DNA from: Bufo bufo
Lineage: Eukaryota; Chordata; Amphibia; Anura; Bufonidae
Assembly: GCF_905171765.1 (NCBI RefSeq)
Contig: NC_053393.1
Location: 66,681,371 to 66,745,370 of the forward strand
DNA length: 64,000 nt
Direction: 5' to 3'
Made by a program: the position numbers and the translations under genes. Numbering within the stretch: position 1 is the stretch's first letter; each line of letters opens with the position of its first letter. Of the stretch, positions 20,163 through 32,517 are shown piece after piece. The notes under the pieces were generated by a model that saw nothing but the letters and a program-made list of their open reading frames with translations, searched no databases and had not been told where the DNA came from.

Positions 20163-21058
20163 TGCAACGAGCCGCCCTCCAGGGCCCTATTGCGTCCCAG
20201 GTTAAGTGGAAAGCCGAGTGGTTTGGTGCAGCCTATATGTGTCATGGTGCTCCTACCTGGATATAGCGGGACCCCAGGATTAGGTTTCGAAGCAAAAAAA
20301 GTGAATAAGTTGCGTTAGGAGATGAAGAATAACTTGAGTCCAGACCTTGATAAACTTTAACAGCAGCTTTACTTGGGTGAACTTGATTCCAGACAATATT
20401 TAGGCTTTTCTTACATTCAGGCTCTCTCTTGGTTCCAGCAGGCTTTGGCATCAACTGGCAGGCAAACTTGGTAACTGTGCTTTCTCTTTTTCTCTGCTGA
20501 GCTGACAGGCTTGCTTAATAACTCTGATTTCTTTCTCTCTGCTGTGCTAAACTCTGCTTTGGTCTGGTTACTGGACTTTTGGTCAGTTCTGGTATCCTTG
20601 GATTGGGGTGCCTTTAGATGTTGTCCCCCTCCTGACACTCAGTAAAGTAAATTAGCATGGAGTACTGGTGCTTTACAAGCTACTTCCCTTTGATGGCTCC
20701 TGATCCAGCTGAAGAACAATTTCCTCTTGCTGCTATATCTTTTAGGTCAGTGCCAATATGGAGTCTAAACTGGAACAATCTAGAACTGCAACCCCTCTCT
20801 TCTGGTAGGAAGCACAACTGGTCCACTTCAGCCCAAAGAGGGGAGAATGCAAAGTTCCATCCTGGCTAAGGATAGCTCTGCCATATATGCTGCCACCTGC
20901 TGGTGAACCAGGCTTAGTACATGAACAAAACAGTTTCATAACAGTGGTATGAATGCACAATGTTAAGGACCTGGAAATAAATACAAAGATGACATTGGTG
21001 TTGCAATAAAAGACAGTAGCGGAGTGAAAGAATAGTAACAACACTCCTGGGTGTTACA
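20163..21058 (-). mobile_element. LTR inserted in Penelope-like element (4-bp duplication)
   Basis: On the minus strand it begins TGTAACACCCAGGAGTG and ends near GGCTCGTTGCA. GAGG occurs on both sides on the plus strand (20,159-20,162 and 21,059-21,062). The 896-bp insert falls between Penelope RT and endonuclease sequence, which fixes its borders independently. No coding sequence; probably a solo LTR. Confidence 0.65.
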
Positions 21059-22110
21059 GAGGTCATTGGGCATTTCTGACCAGGTGATTCGTTAAGTTTG
21101 GAGAGGTAGATCTTGCAAATTATGCTCCAGTCTATTGTCTTTGTTGAATATGTGATGGAGAACAGCAGGAATTCTCTTCAAGATGTTCATCTTGGGGTTA
21201 GGGCACCCTTCTGTTGTATTTCTTTGTCTGCAATCCAAAGAGCTGCTTTTAGCAATCCATGTAGCTTTGTGGATCTATAATCAGTAGATGGTATCTTTGT
21301 TGTAAAAAAAAAATTCTCGGTGATAGCAGATGTTGTTTTGTATCTTCACTATTTGAATAGATCCAGATATATGGCAGAGCTTGTTGTAAATAATGGACTT
21401 CTTTAGGTGTTTTGGAAAAAAGCTTTCCAATTTTAGATATGCTGGACAGCCGGTAGGTTTATGTTATATTGATGGTTGTGTGGTGTTATTCTTAAAGTTT
21501 ATAGTCGTATCCAGGAAATGTATCTGAGATTTCGAGTAGTTGACAATCAGTCTGATGGTTGGATGAAACCTGTTTAAGTTTTTGTGGAAGGCCAGCATCT
21601 TCAGAGCTGGTCCAAATTATAAGCAAGTCATAAGTGTACTGGAAGTATGCTAGAGTCGATAAAATACTGGTCAATAAAAATAGTGCTGTAACATTTTACT
21701 ACCCATTTCGTTTCCCATATGTCATTCCCAAATGAAAACTAACTGTGACTGAGTAAAAAACTGGAGTTGTAAGGCTAGCTTTGTGGATACAGTCTTTTGA
21801 GGAAAGTACTGTACTGGCATGAGGCTACACCATCCTTGTGGGGGATGTTGAGTACAGAAACTATATCCATAGTTGTGAATATTGCACCTTCTGGTAGTGG
21901 ACCTAGGGCAGAGAGTTTGTAGGGAATGTCTATTGTGTCCTGGACATAACTAGGTGTCTGCTTTACCAATGCTTTTAGAATATTTTCTACCCAGCCAAAA
22001 ATATTTTCAGCTGCATTCTTAATACCAGAAGGAATTGGTCTGTTCAGGCAGTAAAGATAGAAAACATCTGCAATCACTGAGAAACACATTTTTACAACAG
22101 GGATACCATT
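21059..22110 (-). pseudogene. Penelope-like reverse transcriptase, decayed
   Basis: 21,775-22,089 encodes 'KALVKQTPSYVQDTIDIPYKL', 'LGPLPEGAIFTTMDIVSV' (first catalytic Asp) and 'NIPHKDGVASC', motifs of Penelope RT. After a frame break, 21,492-21,674 encodes the YIDD-like box as 'YTYDLLIIWTSSED' (altered from the usual YIDD context), then 'LLEISDTFPGYDYKL'. Farther on are 'FFFTTKIPSTDYRSTKLHGLL' style residues in another frame. It copies RNA primed from the nick made by the GIY-YIG domain. Stops and shifts show it is inactive. Confidence 0.85.
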
Positions 22111-22189
22111 CCATTTTAGATGATATACAGATCCACAGAACCATAGAATAGAAATTCCAAAATGCAGACTCTTGGATTACACCTACAAC

Positions 22190-23090
22190 CTGCAAAAGAA
22201 CATCTTACTGACTTCCTGGAAGATCCTATCTACCCAAGGGAAGACAATCAGCATGTCTGGGTTTATGTGATCTGCAAGGATAGATTCATATCCAAATTGG
22301 TTAAGAGTGCCTTCCACATGGATGAGTGGGCCCTGAAAATGCCATGAAAACATTCCCCAGACCATAATGCTGACACTACCAGCTTGTGTTCCTCCAGCAA
22401 TAGGTGGAGGATATTTGTTCTCTGATATGTCTCGCCTGACACACCAACGTCCATCCATTCGATGAGGCAGAAAACATGACTCACCATAGAAGACAACCGT
22501 TCGTCAATCAGAGGAGGCCCAGGTCAATATCGTCATAAAAATTGAAGTCTTTTCTGCAGATGCAACTTTGTTAACTGAGGTGCAGTGACCATCCATCTGC
22601 TTCTGAACCCCATATGCAGTAGGGTTCACTGAACTATTGTTTTAGACACACCTCTGGTAGCTCATGGTTCATTTTGGTGGTGAGCTGCTCCACTATAGTG
22701 TGTCAGTCAACCCTCACGCACCTTTGTAGCGGACATTCACCTCTCACATCAGTGGCATGTGGTGCACTGCAATCTCCATGTTGCTTATTAGCAATGGTGT
22801 TATTTGTCCACTGATGATACACTTTCACCACAGCAGCAATTGAACAGTTCACAAACTGCACAGTTTCAGAAATACTGCCACCTGTGGCCCAAAAACCAAT
22901 TATCATCCCTTTTTGCAACTCTGATGATATATCGCCCCTTTTACTTTTGACAGCAACAAAGGATATGTGTGCAGACAGCTTATCATACACCTTAAAAACC
23001 CACCAAACCAGCTCACAACATGTGACTTCCTTCATGATCTACGCGCTGCCGACATCAAAACTAGGAAGTGGTCAGAATAATGGAACTCGA
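22190..23090 (-). pseudogene. Tc1-like transposase remnant, 3'-truncated
   Basis: The N-terminal part (22,703-23,035) has the paired helix-turn-helix region 'GSISETVQFVNCSIAAVVKVYHQW'. The middle part (22,183-22,458) in another frame reads 'SVSIMVWGMFSWHFQGPLIHVEGTLN', typical of the catalytic core between the first and second Asp. The second Asp, Glu and C-terminus are missing, and the sequence abuts the Penelope RT. The 5' terminal repeat is not clearly present. Related in style to the DD36E element at 62.6 kb, but dead. Confidence 0.8.
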
Positions 23091-23099
23091 CTGTGTAGG

Positions 23100-23725
23100 G
23101 GTAGTACAGGTCCTAAAGAGGAGGTGCATGTGACACAAAGAGCAGCCCTTTGTCATGAACTTTGTTTCTGAAAAAACAATAACCAAAGTTAGTCAGCGCA
23201 TCCTAATGGGAAGGTGCGTGTCACCATGGCTGAAAATACAAAATCAAACATAATGCAGCAGCACCCTGCATACACAAAATACATGATCACAAAATATATA
23301 AACTATTGCTATACTCACTGTATACATGAAAATGAGATACAAAAAAAAGTTGGTTCAAAATCGTTTGTGCCCATCCACCACGACAAGGTGACCTCTTCTG
23401 GATGGAACTTACATTAAATGCTACCTCTTATGGTGCCAACTGGCATCCAATGAATTTAGGAAAGGCAGTTTCCACATATACACTGAACCCACTCTGCATT
23501 TTACCTCTTCTGGTGCCAGCAGACCTCTAATAATTACAGAGGGAGCAGACTTCAGCTTTATATGCTACGCTAATTAAAATCAGCCTGTGGGAAGGATGGA
23601 TTAATCAGGAGTGCACAATCAAAATGGAGACAGCAACACCTCCAAATGCACACTGCAAACACAAAAAGCAAAGTACATCCTAAGACACAGATACACATCG
23701 CCATGGCTGAAAATACAAAATCTAT
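23100..23725. other. Unassigned; short direct repeat
   Basis: GCCATGGCTGAAAATAC (and its CACCATGG variant) occurs at ~23,223 and ~23,701, and ACCTCTT.TGG is repeated three times between. No gene recognised. Confidence 0.35.
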
Positions 23726-23990
23726 AGTGTTGATCGCGAATATTCTAATTGCAAATTTTTATCGCGAATATTGGCACTTCAAGAATTTGCAAATATCTAG
23801 ACTATAGCGTTATATCTTCGTAATCATGAATATTCCATTTTTTTTGTCAGTACCCATGATCCCTCACTGCTTCTTGCTTGTGGGCCAATGATAAGGCTGC
23901 AATATCTTTGACTTTAGGAGTAGTTTTTATTGCAAATTTTCCGATTGCCTATTTTCGCATTCAAGAATTAAAACAATTTCTAATCACAAC
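23725..23990. repeat. GCGAATATT-rich dispersed element, second copy
   Basis: Shares TCGCGAATATT and AATCATGAATATTCC blocks with 12,960-13,290. Non-coding. Confidence 0.45.
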
Positions 23991-23999
23991 AATAAAAAA

Positions 24000-25205
24000 T
24001 AAAGATCATAGGCATCACTGTGTCCCGAAATGCTAGTAGTATAAAAATAAAGATTCCATGAAGTGAACAGTGTAACAAAAAAAAAGAATCAAAATGGCCC
24101 ATTTTCTTTTTTTTGTTGACTCACCTCCCAAAATAAATTGAATAGAAAAAGTGATCAAAAAGGTCATACACATCCCAAAAAGGATATCATTAAAAAAATT
24201 AGCCCTCACGCAGCTTCATTGATGGAAATATAAGAAAGTTATGAGGGTCAGAGTATGGAAATGTAAACAAAAAGAAAGTGTATTTTTCAGTTTTTATTTA
24301 TTGAGTATTAAAACACAAGAAAAACTATATAAATGTGGTATTGTTGTACTTACCTGTAGAATGAAGGTTACAGGTCAGTTTTACTACAAAGGGAACGCAT
24401 TAAAAACAAACCACATAAAACTATGGCAGAATTGTGTTTTTTTCCCAATTCCATCTCATTTTGAATTTTGTTCCAGCTTCTTACTACATTGTATGCAATA
24501 TAACATAAAGCCATTAGAAAGTACAACTAAGGGTACTGTCATACTTGCAGCAGAGGATTCCGGCAGGCAGTTTTGTCGCCGGAACTGCCTGCCGGATCCG
24601 TCAAAACGTATGCAAACTGATGGCATTTGTCAGACGGATCAGGATCAGTATGACAAATGCATTGAAATGCCGGATCCGTCTCTCCGGTGTCACCCTGAAA
24701 AATGGATCCAGCATTTTTTTTCCACATTTTTTGCAGTCTGAGTGTGAGCAGACCGCAATACCAGATCCGTTTTGCCAGAACACTCGGAGCCGGATCCAGC
24801 ATTAATGCATTTCAATGGGAAAAAATGCCGGCATTCCGGCAAGTGTTCCGGAATTTTGGACGGAGATAAAACCGTAGCATGCTGCAGTATTATCTCTGTC
24901 CTGAAAAGGCAAAAAGACTGAACTGAAGACATCCTGATGCATCCTGAACGGATTACTCTCCATTCAGAATGTATGGGGATAAAACTGATCAGTTCTTTTC
25001 CGGTATTGAGCCCCTAGGACGGAACTGAATGCTGGGAAAAAAATAACACTAGTGTGAAAGTACCCTTATCCTACAAAAAAAAGTAAGCCCTCCAACAGCT
25101 ATGTGAATAGAAAACTAAAAAAGTTATGGTTCTAGGAAAGTAGGGATTAAAAAAAACAACAAACAGGTAAAAATGGAAAATTGCAGAGTTCTGATGGGGT
25201 TAAAG
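24000..25205. mobile_element. TTAA-type non-coding repeat, interrupted
   Basis: AT-rich repeat with GTTATG.GGGTCAGA (24,235-24,255) and a right end resembling GGGGTTAAAGG at ~25,196. It has the style of the 47.1-kb element but a different subfamily. Another MITE is inserted at 24,532-25,071; the host repeat resumes afterwards with AAAAAAGTTATGGTTCTAG. Confidence 0.4.
24532..25071. mobile_element. MITE with GGATCCG motifs, nested
   Basis: Ends AAGGGTACTGTCATACTTG and AGTGTGAAAGTACCCTTA form a near-perfect inverted repeat. The interior is rich in CCGGATCCG(T) words (24,595, 24,670, 24,765-24,795). Same style as 34,119-34,584. Non-coding. Confidence 0.75.
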
Positions 25206-26230
25206 GAATCAAAAACTTTAAAAACTGTATATAGACAAGAAAAGCCTGTGGCAATCCATGATAATAACATTCACATAGCCCAAACACAATTTAAGGCAGA
25301 CATAGAATGCATCAAAAACAAAAAATATAAAAACATAAAAAGTGAAAATGCCCAGGAGAAATCACATACCAAATTACAATCTGCAAAAAGATGTACAAGA
25401 GACAAAGTGGGAACAGGAAAATGATAGCAAAAAAGGGAAAAAAATAATGCAATATCAAACCAGAAATCTGCTTAGCCTGATTTACAGTACAATACAGTCA
25501 TGCATCCAGGGCAGAGATAAATTAACCTTTTATAATTCGGTTGTTAGTTTTTTTATTTGGTTGAGAGAGATATGTCTGGGGGGGGGGGTTACTTTTTCTT
25601 ATTACGGAGAGCGCCTAGTATGTATGTGGTGTATTATAGACTAGGCAATGGCCCTCTGGGTTTCTGAGAAAGATATTCAAATTAGCTTACCTAAGCCTAT
25701 CCGATACCAGCAGATATGAGATGTGCATATATTTTTCCCAGAAACCAAGAGGAATATTGACTGAGTTACAATACCTCTCATGCATACTCAGCGCCCTACA
25801 CATCAAGAAATAATACCCCAACCAAGGCCTCTCAGACAGCAAAGGAGGACATTGACTTATAGGATAGCTGCCTTACCTCTGGTGGCATCAGAGGCAGAGC
25901 TTCCTAAGAGCTCATTTGCATCCCTTTTTAATACCAGGAGTGCAGCTCTTGCTGGGTAACTACCCCTTAACAGAGCTATGCTAAGAAACTTTGCTTTGCT
26001 GTCTGAGAGCTCATTTGCATCCCTTCTTCCAAGAATTCCAGAGGAGCATGTAGGGCCTATAAGCCTCCTTGCGCCAATTAAGAAGCTCTCCGTAAGGGGA
26101 GATAGTACCCCCCGATTCCTGGTATGAGACACTATGTTTTCCTTTCCTTTTGGAAAGCAGACTAGCTTGCGTGTCTCTTTTCCAGAGAAGCATTATGTGA
26201 AGATGCAAGCACAGCAATAGATAAAAATAT
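25206..26230. repeat. Mostly unassigned; duplicated octamer-containing block
   Basis: GAGCTCATTTGCATCCCTT occurs at ~25,910 and ~26,006, about 96 bp apart, each with the octamer ATTTGCAT. Otherwise no feature recognised. Confidence 0.45.
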
Positions 26231-28200
26231 TATTATGAAAAAGCACTGATTGAACCGTTTAAGGCTCCCTAGTACTCCGCACACATACTAGATGTTCTCT
26301 TTAATGAGAATGAGAACCCCTCCCCCCAGATATCTTTATTTCTCTTATTCTCTCTCTCTCAATTCACCCAAAATGAATCACAAAAAATTAAGCTTTTTGG
26401 GAAATTCAGTCCAAATCAGGTTTGCTCAGAGTCAATTTGCTCATCCTTAGTTCAGTCATCTCTACCCCATGCCCATCTGGAAGTTCTGGCTTCCTTGACC
26501 CCTGAGGAGGATCGGCCTGTGATATGTGTGAGGTATAGAATTTATATTTTATTTTTAAGCCATATCTGCAGAATACAAACTGTGAAAGACGGTAAAGAAA
26601 ATGATTAAAAATAAATCTTTGCTGGTCGTATAGGGGCATTACAGCAGCCTGTGTCTCCACCTACTGGATGTATAGTAAAAGTGCAGGAGGGGAGTATGCG
26701 GGCATAACTTCAGCTGTAGGAAAGGAGAACTGAGATAATACTTTACGCGGCAAGATATTGTGGTAAACAGTTCTGACAGTAGGTGAGGGAGGTAACCAAA
26801 GCTTTAAGGGTTAGAAAAGATCCACAGCAAGATCCATACAGACGTCACACCTCTGTTATGTTTTTAGGCAGCCATGGTGAATGCCTACCTTCGGGCTCAG
26901 GATGGCTCCCTACTGTGAAGTTAAGAGGGGGCATAGCTGTATGAGCACTAAAAGACACTTTTGACCAAAACATATGTACTATTACTGTTCACACTGGCTT
27001 CATGGCTTACACTTAGAATGAAAGCTATGATTGTACAACAAATCCAGTAACACTTATACCCTATCCATATGATAAAGGGATATGAGCGCTGGGGATCTGA
27101 CCACTGAGACACCCAGTGAGGACAAAATTGAAGGTTTACACTTTTTGTTATATAGCTCTGTTATAGCTCTTTATTCCTCAGCTCTTTACAGACATTAGCA
27201 TTGAGCTGTCCCCAATGGGGCTCACAATCTAAGGTCCCTATCAGTATGTCTTAGGAGTGTGGGAGGAAACCGGAGGAAACCTACGCTAATACAGGGAGAA
27301 CATACAAACCCCATGCTCCATGAGAACAGATCACTGGTTCACATACATGGCCACCAGTCCACTTACTTCTATGGGATTACAGCAATGGTCATGCATGCTC
27401 ACCATTACTACATTTTCAGAGGGTACTCTGGGACCTCCATGTTCGTGAAAATCCTACAGGGCAAACGCCCAGCAATTGGACGCTGTGGATAGTGGAATGT
27501 GGTTAGCAGGAATAGCCCTTTAAGTTTTAAATTAACGTTTGTTGCTATAATGTATTCAATGGATTATGTGACAAATTGAAGTTTGCTACATCTGTATATC
27601 TGTAACTTAAAGGTACTCTGTCAGCGGCAACCTCATCCAACTTTTTTCATAGGCACATAGCTGTAGTTTACCTGATTAAAGTGCTGTTTTTCTTTTGTTC
27701 ATCCTGAGCTATGCTTCTTTTTCTTAAAATGCCAATTAGGCTCATTGTACCCATGTTCTACTCCTCTCTGTGGCCATCCATTCCCTTGCTGTTTTGATTG
27801 ACAGGGCCAGGCAGTGGCAAAGCAGCCAGGGAGGGGCTGGTCACAGAAAGGAGTAGCACTTGGGTTGCGTGCAGCGGTTTTGTGGAGCCAAAACTCATCA
27901 CTCATGGCAGAAAGACACCACATCCCCACCGGACCCTATTACATCTATTGGGTTCGGCAGTGAATGGCAGTATCCGGCAATGCAGGAACTGTTGAACTTT
28001 GGCAGACTGTTCTCTCCCAGAAAAGCCTGCCAAATACATTTATTGGTGATGTGAACATATCCTCACATGTAGAAAATACTATAATGCAATCTCCATTAGC
28101 TACTGAGCTGTGGAGTTTGTAGCTACATTTCAGATATTCACAAAAGTGAGCTGGAGGAGAGTAGGACTGGCTTGAAGGAAACCTGCGAAATTGAAAATGC
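26231..28200. other. No recognisable gene; one dispersed vertebrate-type repeat
   Basis: 27,205-27,310 contains GGGGCTCACAATCTAAGG and GGAGTGTGGGAGGAAACCGG, words of a repeat common in fish and amphibians. A GC-rich AAAGGTACTCTGTCAGCGG repeat end lies at 27,609. Nothing else recognised. Confidence 0.4.
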
Positions 28201-28222
28201 AGTGCACTTTAAAGATAGTACG

Positions 28223-28816
28223 TGTCACGGTCTCTCCCGTGACAGGGGTCAGAAGAACTAAGAGACTGGCTGCATGTGATGTGATCTGACAGCCTCTTTG
28301 GTTCACTTGTTTCTGTGTTGTGCTGGTTATGACCACACCTCTTGTCTCAGGTGTAGCTTAAATGGTCATTCCAATACCTCTATTTAGTCTGGTCTCACCC
28401 ATCAGGCTATGCGGTTGATAGCTCCTTTCTGGTTGTGGAAGTGCTGGTTTTTGGTTCTATCTGAGTCCCTGCTCGTCCGTGTACTTTGGAGTTAAGTGAC
28501 TTTTCCCTAGTTCAAGATTGTTGTATTCCTCTATATTTTGGTATTAGGCCTGAGGGAGTCTCCTGTTCCTTCAGCTGAGAAGGAACAGGTCATCTTTTGT
28601 CCTGGCACTATTTCTAGGGCCCTTTACGGTGAGATAGGGCTCTAGGTTACTGCATATGAACATTCCTACCATCGAGGTCTGTTCATACTGTTAGTAGTCA
28701 GGGCTCCGTTTAGGGATTCACTAGGTGGTGACCTTTCCTCTTTCCCTAGTTTCCAGGCCTAGTACCTTTTTCCTTCCCTCCTGTGTGGAGTTTACCACCC
28801 ACACCACGCCGTGACA
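28223..28816 (+). mobile_element. Solo LTR, family 1 (copy B)
   Basis: TGTCACGG...CCGTGACA, 594 bp, flanked by GTACG and GTATG (4 of 5). Collinear with copies A, C and D, including the AGGCCTGAGGGAG and GTCTGTTCATAC blocks. No coding region. Confidence 0.85.
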
Positions 28817-28888
28817 GTATGTTATAGAACAGGAGGAACCTAACAGATTGATGTATAGCTTTGTGGGAAAAGATTTAGTACAACTTGT

Positions 28889-29629
28889 GTACTTGGCTTG
28901 CATGCTGACCTGCATTCCCTGGACTTTATGTGGCTGTCATGGCCCATAAACAGGTAGGAACAAGAGTTAGGGACCACTCAAATGAGACGACCTTGACGCG
29001 GTGAGTGGCTTATTACGCTTTGGCCAAAATGTACACCAATGTCTCATCCAGCATGGAGGGCAGAGTGCTGGATGTAGTGTGCGATCACATTTGCATTTTC
29101 CGTTTGTATATGTATTTCGCCATAGTGATCTGCACCTACATACAGGTTGTGCGGGCTCAACCCCCCACATTTTTTCTTTGTAGCATATATTGGAGGCGTG
29201 GCGATCTCCTTTGAGTCAAGCACACCTGACCAGTCAATCTGTCCTGGAGGCTGGTTTTAAAGTCAGTATAAAACTGAGTCTGCTTATAAAGAACCTACCA
29301 TTAGTCATTTGGCTCCAGGAGAAGTATATGGTGGGCTCAGCATGCATGTTGGTACTTGCATCCCTGGATCCGATGAAAGCTGTAATGGCCCTGGACGGGG
29401 TTAAAAGCAGAGTGTACTTGGCTTGCATGCTGACCTGCATTCCCTGGACTTTATGTGGCTGTCATGGCCCATAAACAGGTAGGAACAAGAGTTAGGGACC
29501 ACTCAAATGAGACGACCTTGACACGGTGAGTGGCTTATTACGCTTTGGCCAAAATGTACACCAATGTCTCATCCAGCATGGAGGGCAGAGTGCTGGATGT
29601 AGTGTGCGTTCACATTTGCATTTTCCGTT
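28889..29629 (+). mobile_element. 741-bp element with 217-bp terminal direct repeats and 10-bp target duplication
   Basis: TACAACTTGT occurs at 28,879-28,888 and 29,630-29,639. Between them, 28,889-29,105 is repeated at 29,414-29,630 with an exact 525-bp offset and only a few substitutions. The internal part (29,106-29,413) is non-coding. This equals 1.4 copies of a 525-bp unit. It could be a miniature LTR element or, given the long target duplication and lack of TG...CA ends, a non-autonomous element integrated from a tandem or circular RNA template. Confidence 0.75.
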
Positions 29630-29880
29630 TACAACTTGTAATTTATTCATTTAAATCCCACTCATTCTGGACTTGGAAGTCTAAGAGGTGGTCAAGTTAG
29701 TGATTAACACCTATCTCTCTATGCACAGCCAATGAGGAAAGGCTGTCCATCACTGAATAAGACCTCCTTGACTTGAAAACCCAGAATGAGCAGGAATACA
29801 AGTTTTGTTGAATCTTTTACCACAAAACTATATATCAATCTGCTCAGCATCTCCTGCTCTATAACATGGTGCTTGCAGAT

Positions 29881-31787
29881 TAAACTTCATTTTTATGGTG
29901 ACAAGTTTCCTTTAAATGTAGAGAACTATAATGCAATTACTTTAAAGGCATTCATGTTAATTAAACTTCACTCTATTTTCACTCTATTTTCAGTAAAGTA
30001 TTTTAATAGTTGGCGAGCCAGGCAGGAGACCTACAAAACTATCACCATTCTTATAAGGGTTGTTTCTTTGGTGAAGCTTAGAATCATTATCTCCAGATGT
30101 TATGTAGATAAAGTTTTAAAGGGACAACACTGGCCATGCAATCAGTGGATCGCTGCAGGTCTGCTATGTTTTACCCCAACAATTAGTTGCTTTTACCAGG
30201 GAAATCTGCTTCTAGCTGTATATTTCTCTTGAAGTAATCAAATACATGGCCAGATGAATGGTCTGCTATGTAGTCCATGGACAGGCCCAGTCCTCTAGAT
30301 CAGCACCCCCTCTTAAAGAAGAGCACAAGACCTCTTTATGACATCCAAAACCTGGCGTCACCTGTGATTCTAGGGAGGCTGCTCACTGTCGAGGCCTGCT
30401 ATTGGCTGCTCCCCCGTCGCTGGATGTTTTGATCTGCGCGACAGGGTGATGCAGCGGCGTCTGTGCAGGGATCCAGAGGGACGCAAGTGCCAGGGAGCAG
30501 GTAAGTATGCTCGAGAGGCGCGCCCTGGGCCTTCTGGGGTCATTATAATGATTGGATAACCTGTGTTTTAACTCACAAGTTTCCTATTCATCATTTGAAG
30601 ATCTCTGCTTCTTGTACATAAATGGAAGAATCCTAATTCTATTTATATTCAAAGGCTGAACATATGTTTAATGAGGTGTGTACCAGCTGTTTGCCATGGG
30701 TTTTAGCAGCTGGGCACTCTAGTTACACATGGACTAAAGGGGTTGACTGCTTTAAACAATCTCTTTTTACTTGAAGGCTTCAATGACGATTAGGTATTTA
30801 TAATATTTAGCTAGTGGGATCTCCAGCGAATAGCTGGTGGAAAGTGTCCAATTTCCCTACAGCGCCACCACAGGAGAAATGAACCATTACACAGTTTTCA
30901 ATAAATCAGTGGGCTATCCAAGTAATGCACAGATTTGGGTCTTCCAGAAGGAGAGACATTCTTTGCAGACACTCTCAGCTCTATCTATCATAAGTAGAGG
31001 AATCTCAACTCTATAAAATCTTTCTTTTGTAGTGTATTTATAAAATGGGGTTTCTAACCCCCACAGCACCTTTAACAGAGTCCTTTGAAATTGCCCCTAG
31101 TATGCGCCTGACACAGCAATATTTCTTTTCTTGGGTCATTTAATACAGTTCAGAGACATTTTGACCCTTGCAGAATGCAACGTGCCCTCACCGTGACAGC
31201 TTTCCAGTGACAGCTATGAGAAATTAGCGGAACTGCAAATACCACAGAAAAATAGAATTCTACCTGAATATATATACATTTTAATTCAGCATAATGTGTT
31301 TTTCAGAAAAAACAAAAAAAAGCTTAGCTCAACCTAACTGAGTTAAAACCAATTTTGTTCATTTTATCACATCACACTTTATCGCGGCAGATATTTCCGC
31401 GTTGCTTGGTTAACAGAATATTGATAGAGTACTCAGTAAATTAAAAACAGCTGACTATTCATCACTTAGACAGCTGCTACGGGAATCAAGAAATGGACGC
31501 AGACTAAGCGGGGCGCTGCGTGAGCTCCGCAGCTACTAGTAGCCTTTGTCTGCAGTAATCTATGTGTGATAATCACTTTATGGGAGCGTTCACCAGTCAT
31601 TCCTTATCAACTGGTTCACGTTCAATGAGTTGTCTATGGAAACTACGAACCCTTCATGAGGATTACTTTGCATCTGAATTCCTGTTTTGTACACGAGTGA
31701 CCGGTACAATGCAGATTATAAATACTGAAGTTTAGTTAAAGAAGGGTTCGAGTTTTTTCAACATGCAGTGGAAGTTCTCCAACTTTT
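29881..31787. other. No recognisable gene
   Basis: AT-rich, with a GC-rich repeat-like patch at 30,395-30,530. The 148-codon frame at 29,786-30,232 spans the MITE arm and has no domain signature, so I do not call it. Confidence 0.45.
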
Positions 31788-32144
31788 TAAAACACTGTGG
31801 CCCAGATTTACTAATCCTAAAGACGGTGTAGGCTTCCACCGGAGGTCTAGATCTGCAACAGATTTATCACAGCGGCTCAGGCTGGATGATAGATGTGATA
31901 CAGGGATAGACACTTTTCTCTTACTCTATACAAGCTATTGGTTGGCTAACTTTGAGACAGATTTTTCCGCCAGAACTGTGGCGCGAGTTTGGCACAAAAT
32001 AACACATCTTAGGCCCACACCTTACCCATAAAGCCACACTCCCTCTCTGCAAAGACCCTCCTCCTTGTCGAGCACATCAAAAAAAGGTGTAGAAACCCTA
32101 GATGCGCAGACAGATTTTTGGCGCAGATTAGTAATTCTGAGCCA
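31788..32144. mobile_element. MITE with TGGCYCAGAWTTACTAATC inverted ends
   Basis: Left TGGCCCAGATTTACTAATC and right GATTAGTAATTCTGAGCCA are inverse with two mismatches. A subterminal CGCCAGAACTGTGGCGCGA hairpin occurs. Non-coding, 357 bp. Confidence 0.75.
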
Positions 32145-32517
32145 TTGTCATTGATTTCCTTGCAGCTTTCAACATCTCTTCTTGCATACAACTGTGTCAG
32201 TGACCAAGAAAGGATTTCATTCTTTCATGGGCGTAACTACCAGGGTGGCAGGCATAGCAGCTGCTTTGGAGCCCAACAACAAAGGGAGCCCATTTCCACT
32301 CAGATATAAGGTGCAGTTCATGAAAAAAATGTATAAAAGGTGTTGTGGAAAATTTAAAAGGGTTTTCCAATATTTTAATACTGCGAATCAGCTGTTTGAG
32401 AAAGTAGCGGGGCTCCTGTGAGCGTCACAGTCTTCTCACAGCTTACCAAGCACAGCTCCGTACATAGTATAGTGGCTGTGTTTGGTATTGCAGCCCAGCC
32501 CCATTCACTTCACGTGA
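32145..32517. other. No recognisable gene
   Basis: Short frames only; no motif. Confidence 0.45.

Larger units (their letters stand above)
18960..22110 (-). mobile_element. Penelope-like element broken by two LTR insertions
   Basis: On the minus strand: RT (22,110-21,059), LTR insertion (21,058-20,163), GIY-YIG region (20,162-19,780), 3' untranslated part with a CTGATGA motif (19,611-19,605), solo LTR (19,594-19,021), and a tail ending GTTAGCCAATAAAT near 18,965. Removing both LTRs and one copy of each target duplication leaves a collinear RT-to-endonuclease element, which supports the assembly. Confidence 0.82.
28217..29880. mobile_element. Foldback MITE hosting two later insertions
   Basis: Sequence at 28,820-28,888 (CAGATTGATGTATAGCTTTG...) is the inverse of 29,799-29,870 (...AAAACTATATATCAATCTG), forming MITE arms. 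The centre is a second inverted pair (TCATTCTGGACTTGGAAG / GACTTGAAAACCCAGAATGA at 29,663 and 29,769). The arms are separated by the solo LTR at 28,223 and the 741-bp element at 28,889. Confidence 0.6.

Noticed and set aside
24241..24741. 166-codon plus-strand frame
   Set aside because: Runs from one repeat into a nested MITE; composition typical of chance.
28721..29474. Two near-identical ~65-codon minus-strand frames (MQVSMQAKYT...)
   Set aside because: Start inside the direct repeats of the 741-bp element and diverge at its border; not conserved as protein.
29786..30232. 148-codon plus-strand frame
   Set aside because: Spans a MITE arm and AT-rich flank; no recognisable motif or exon signals.
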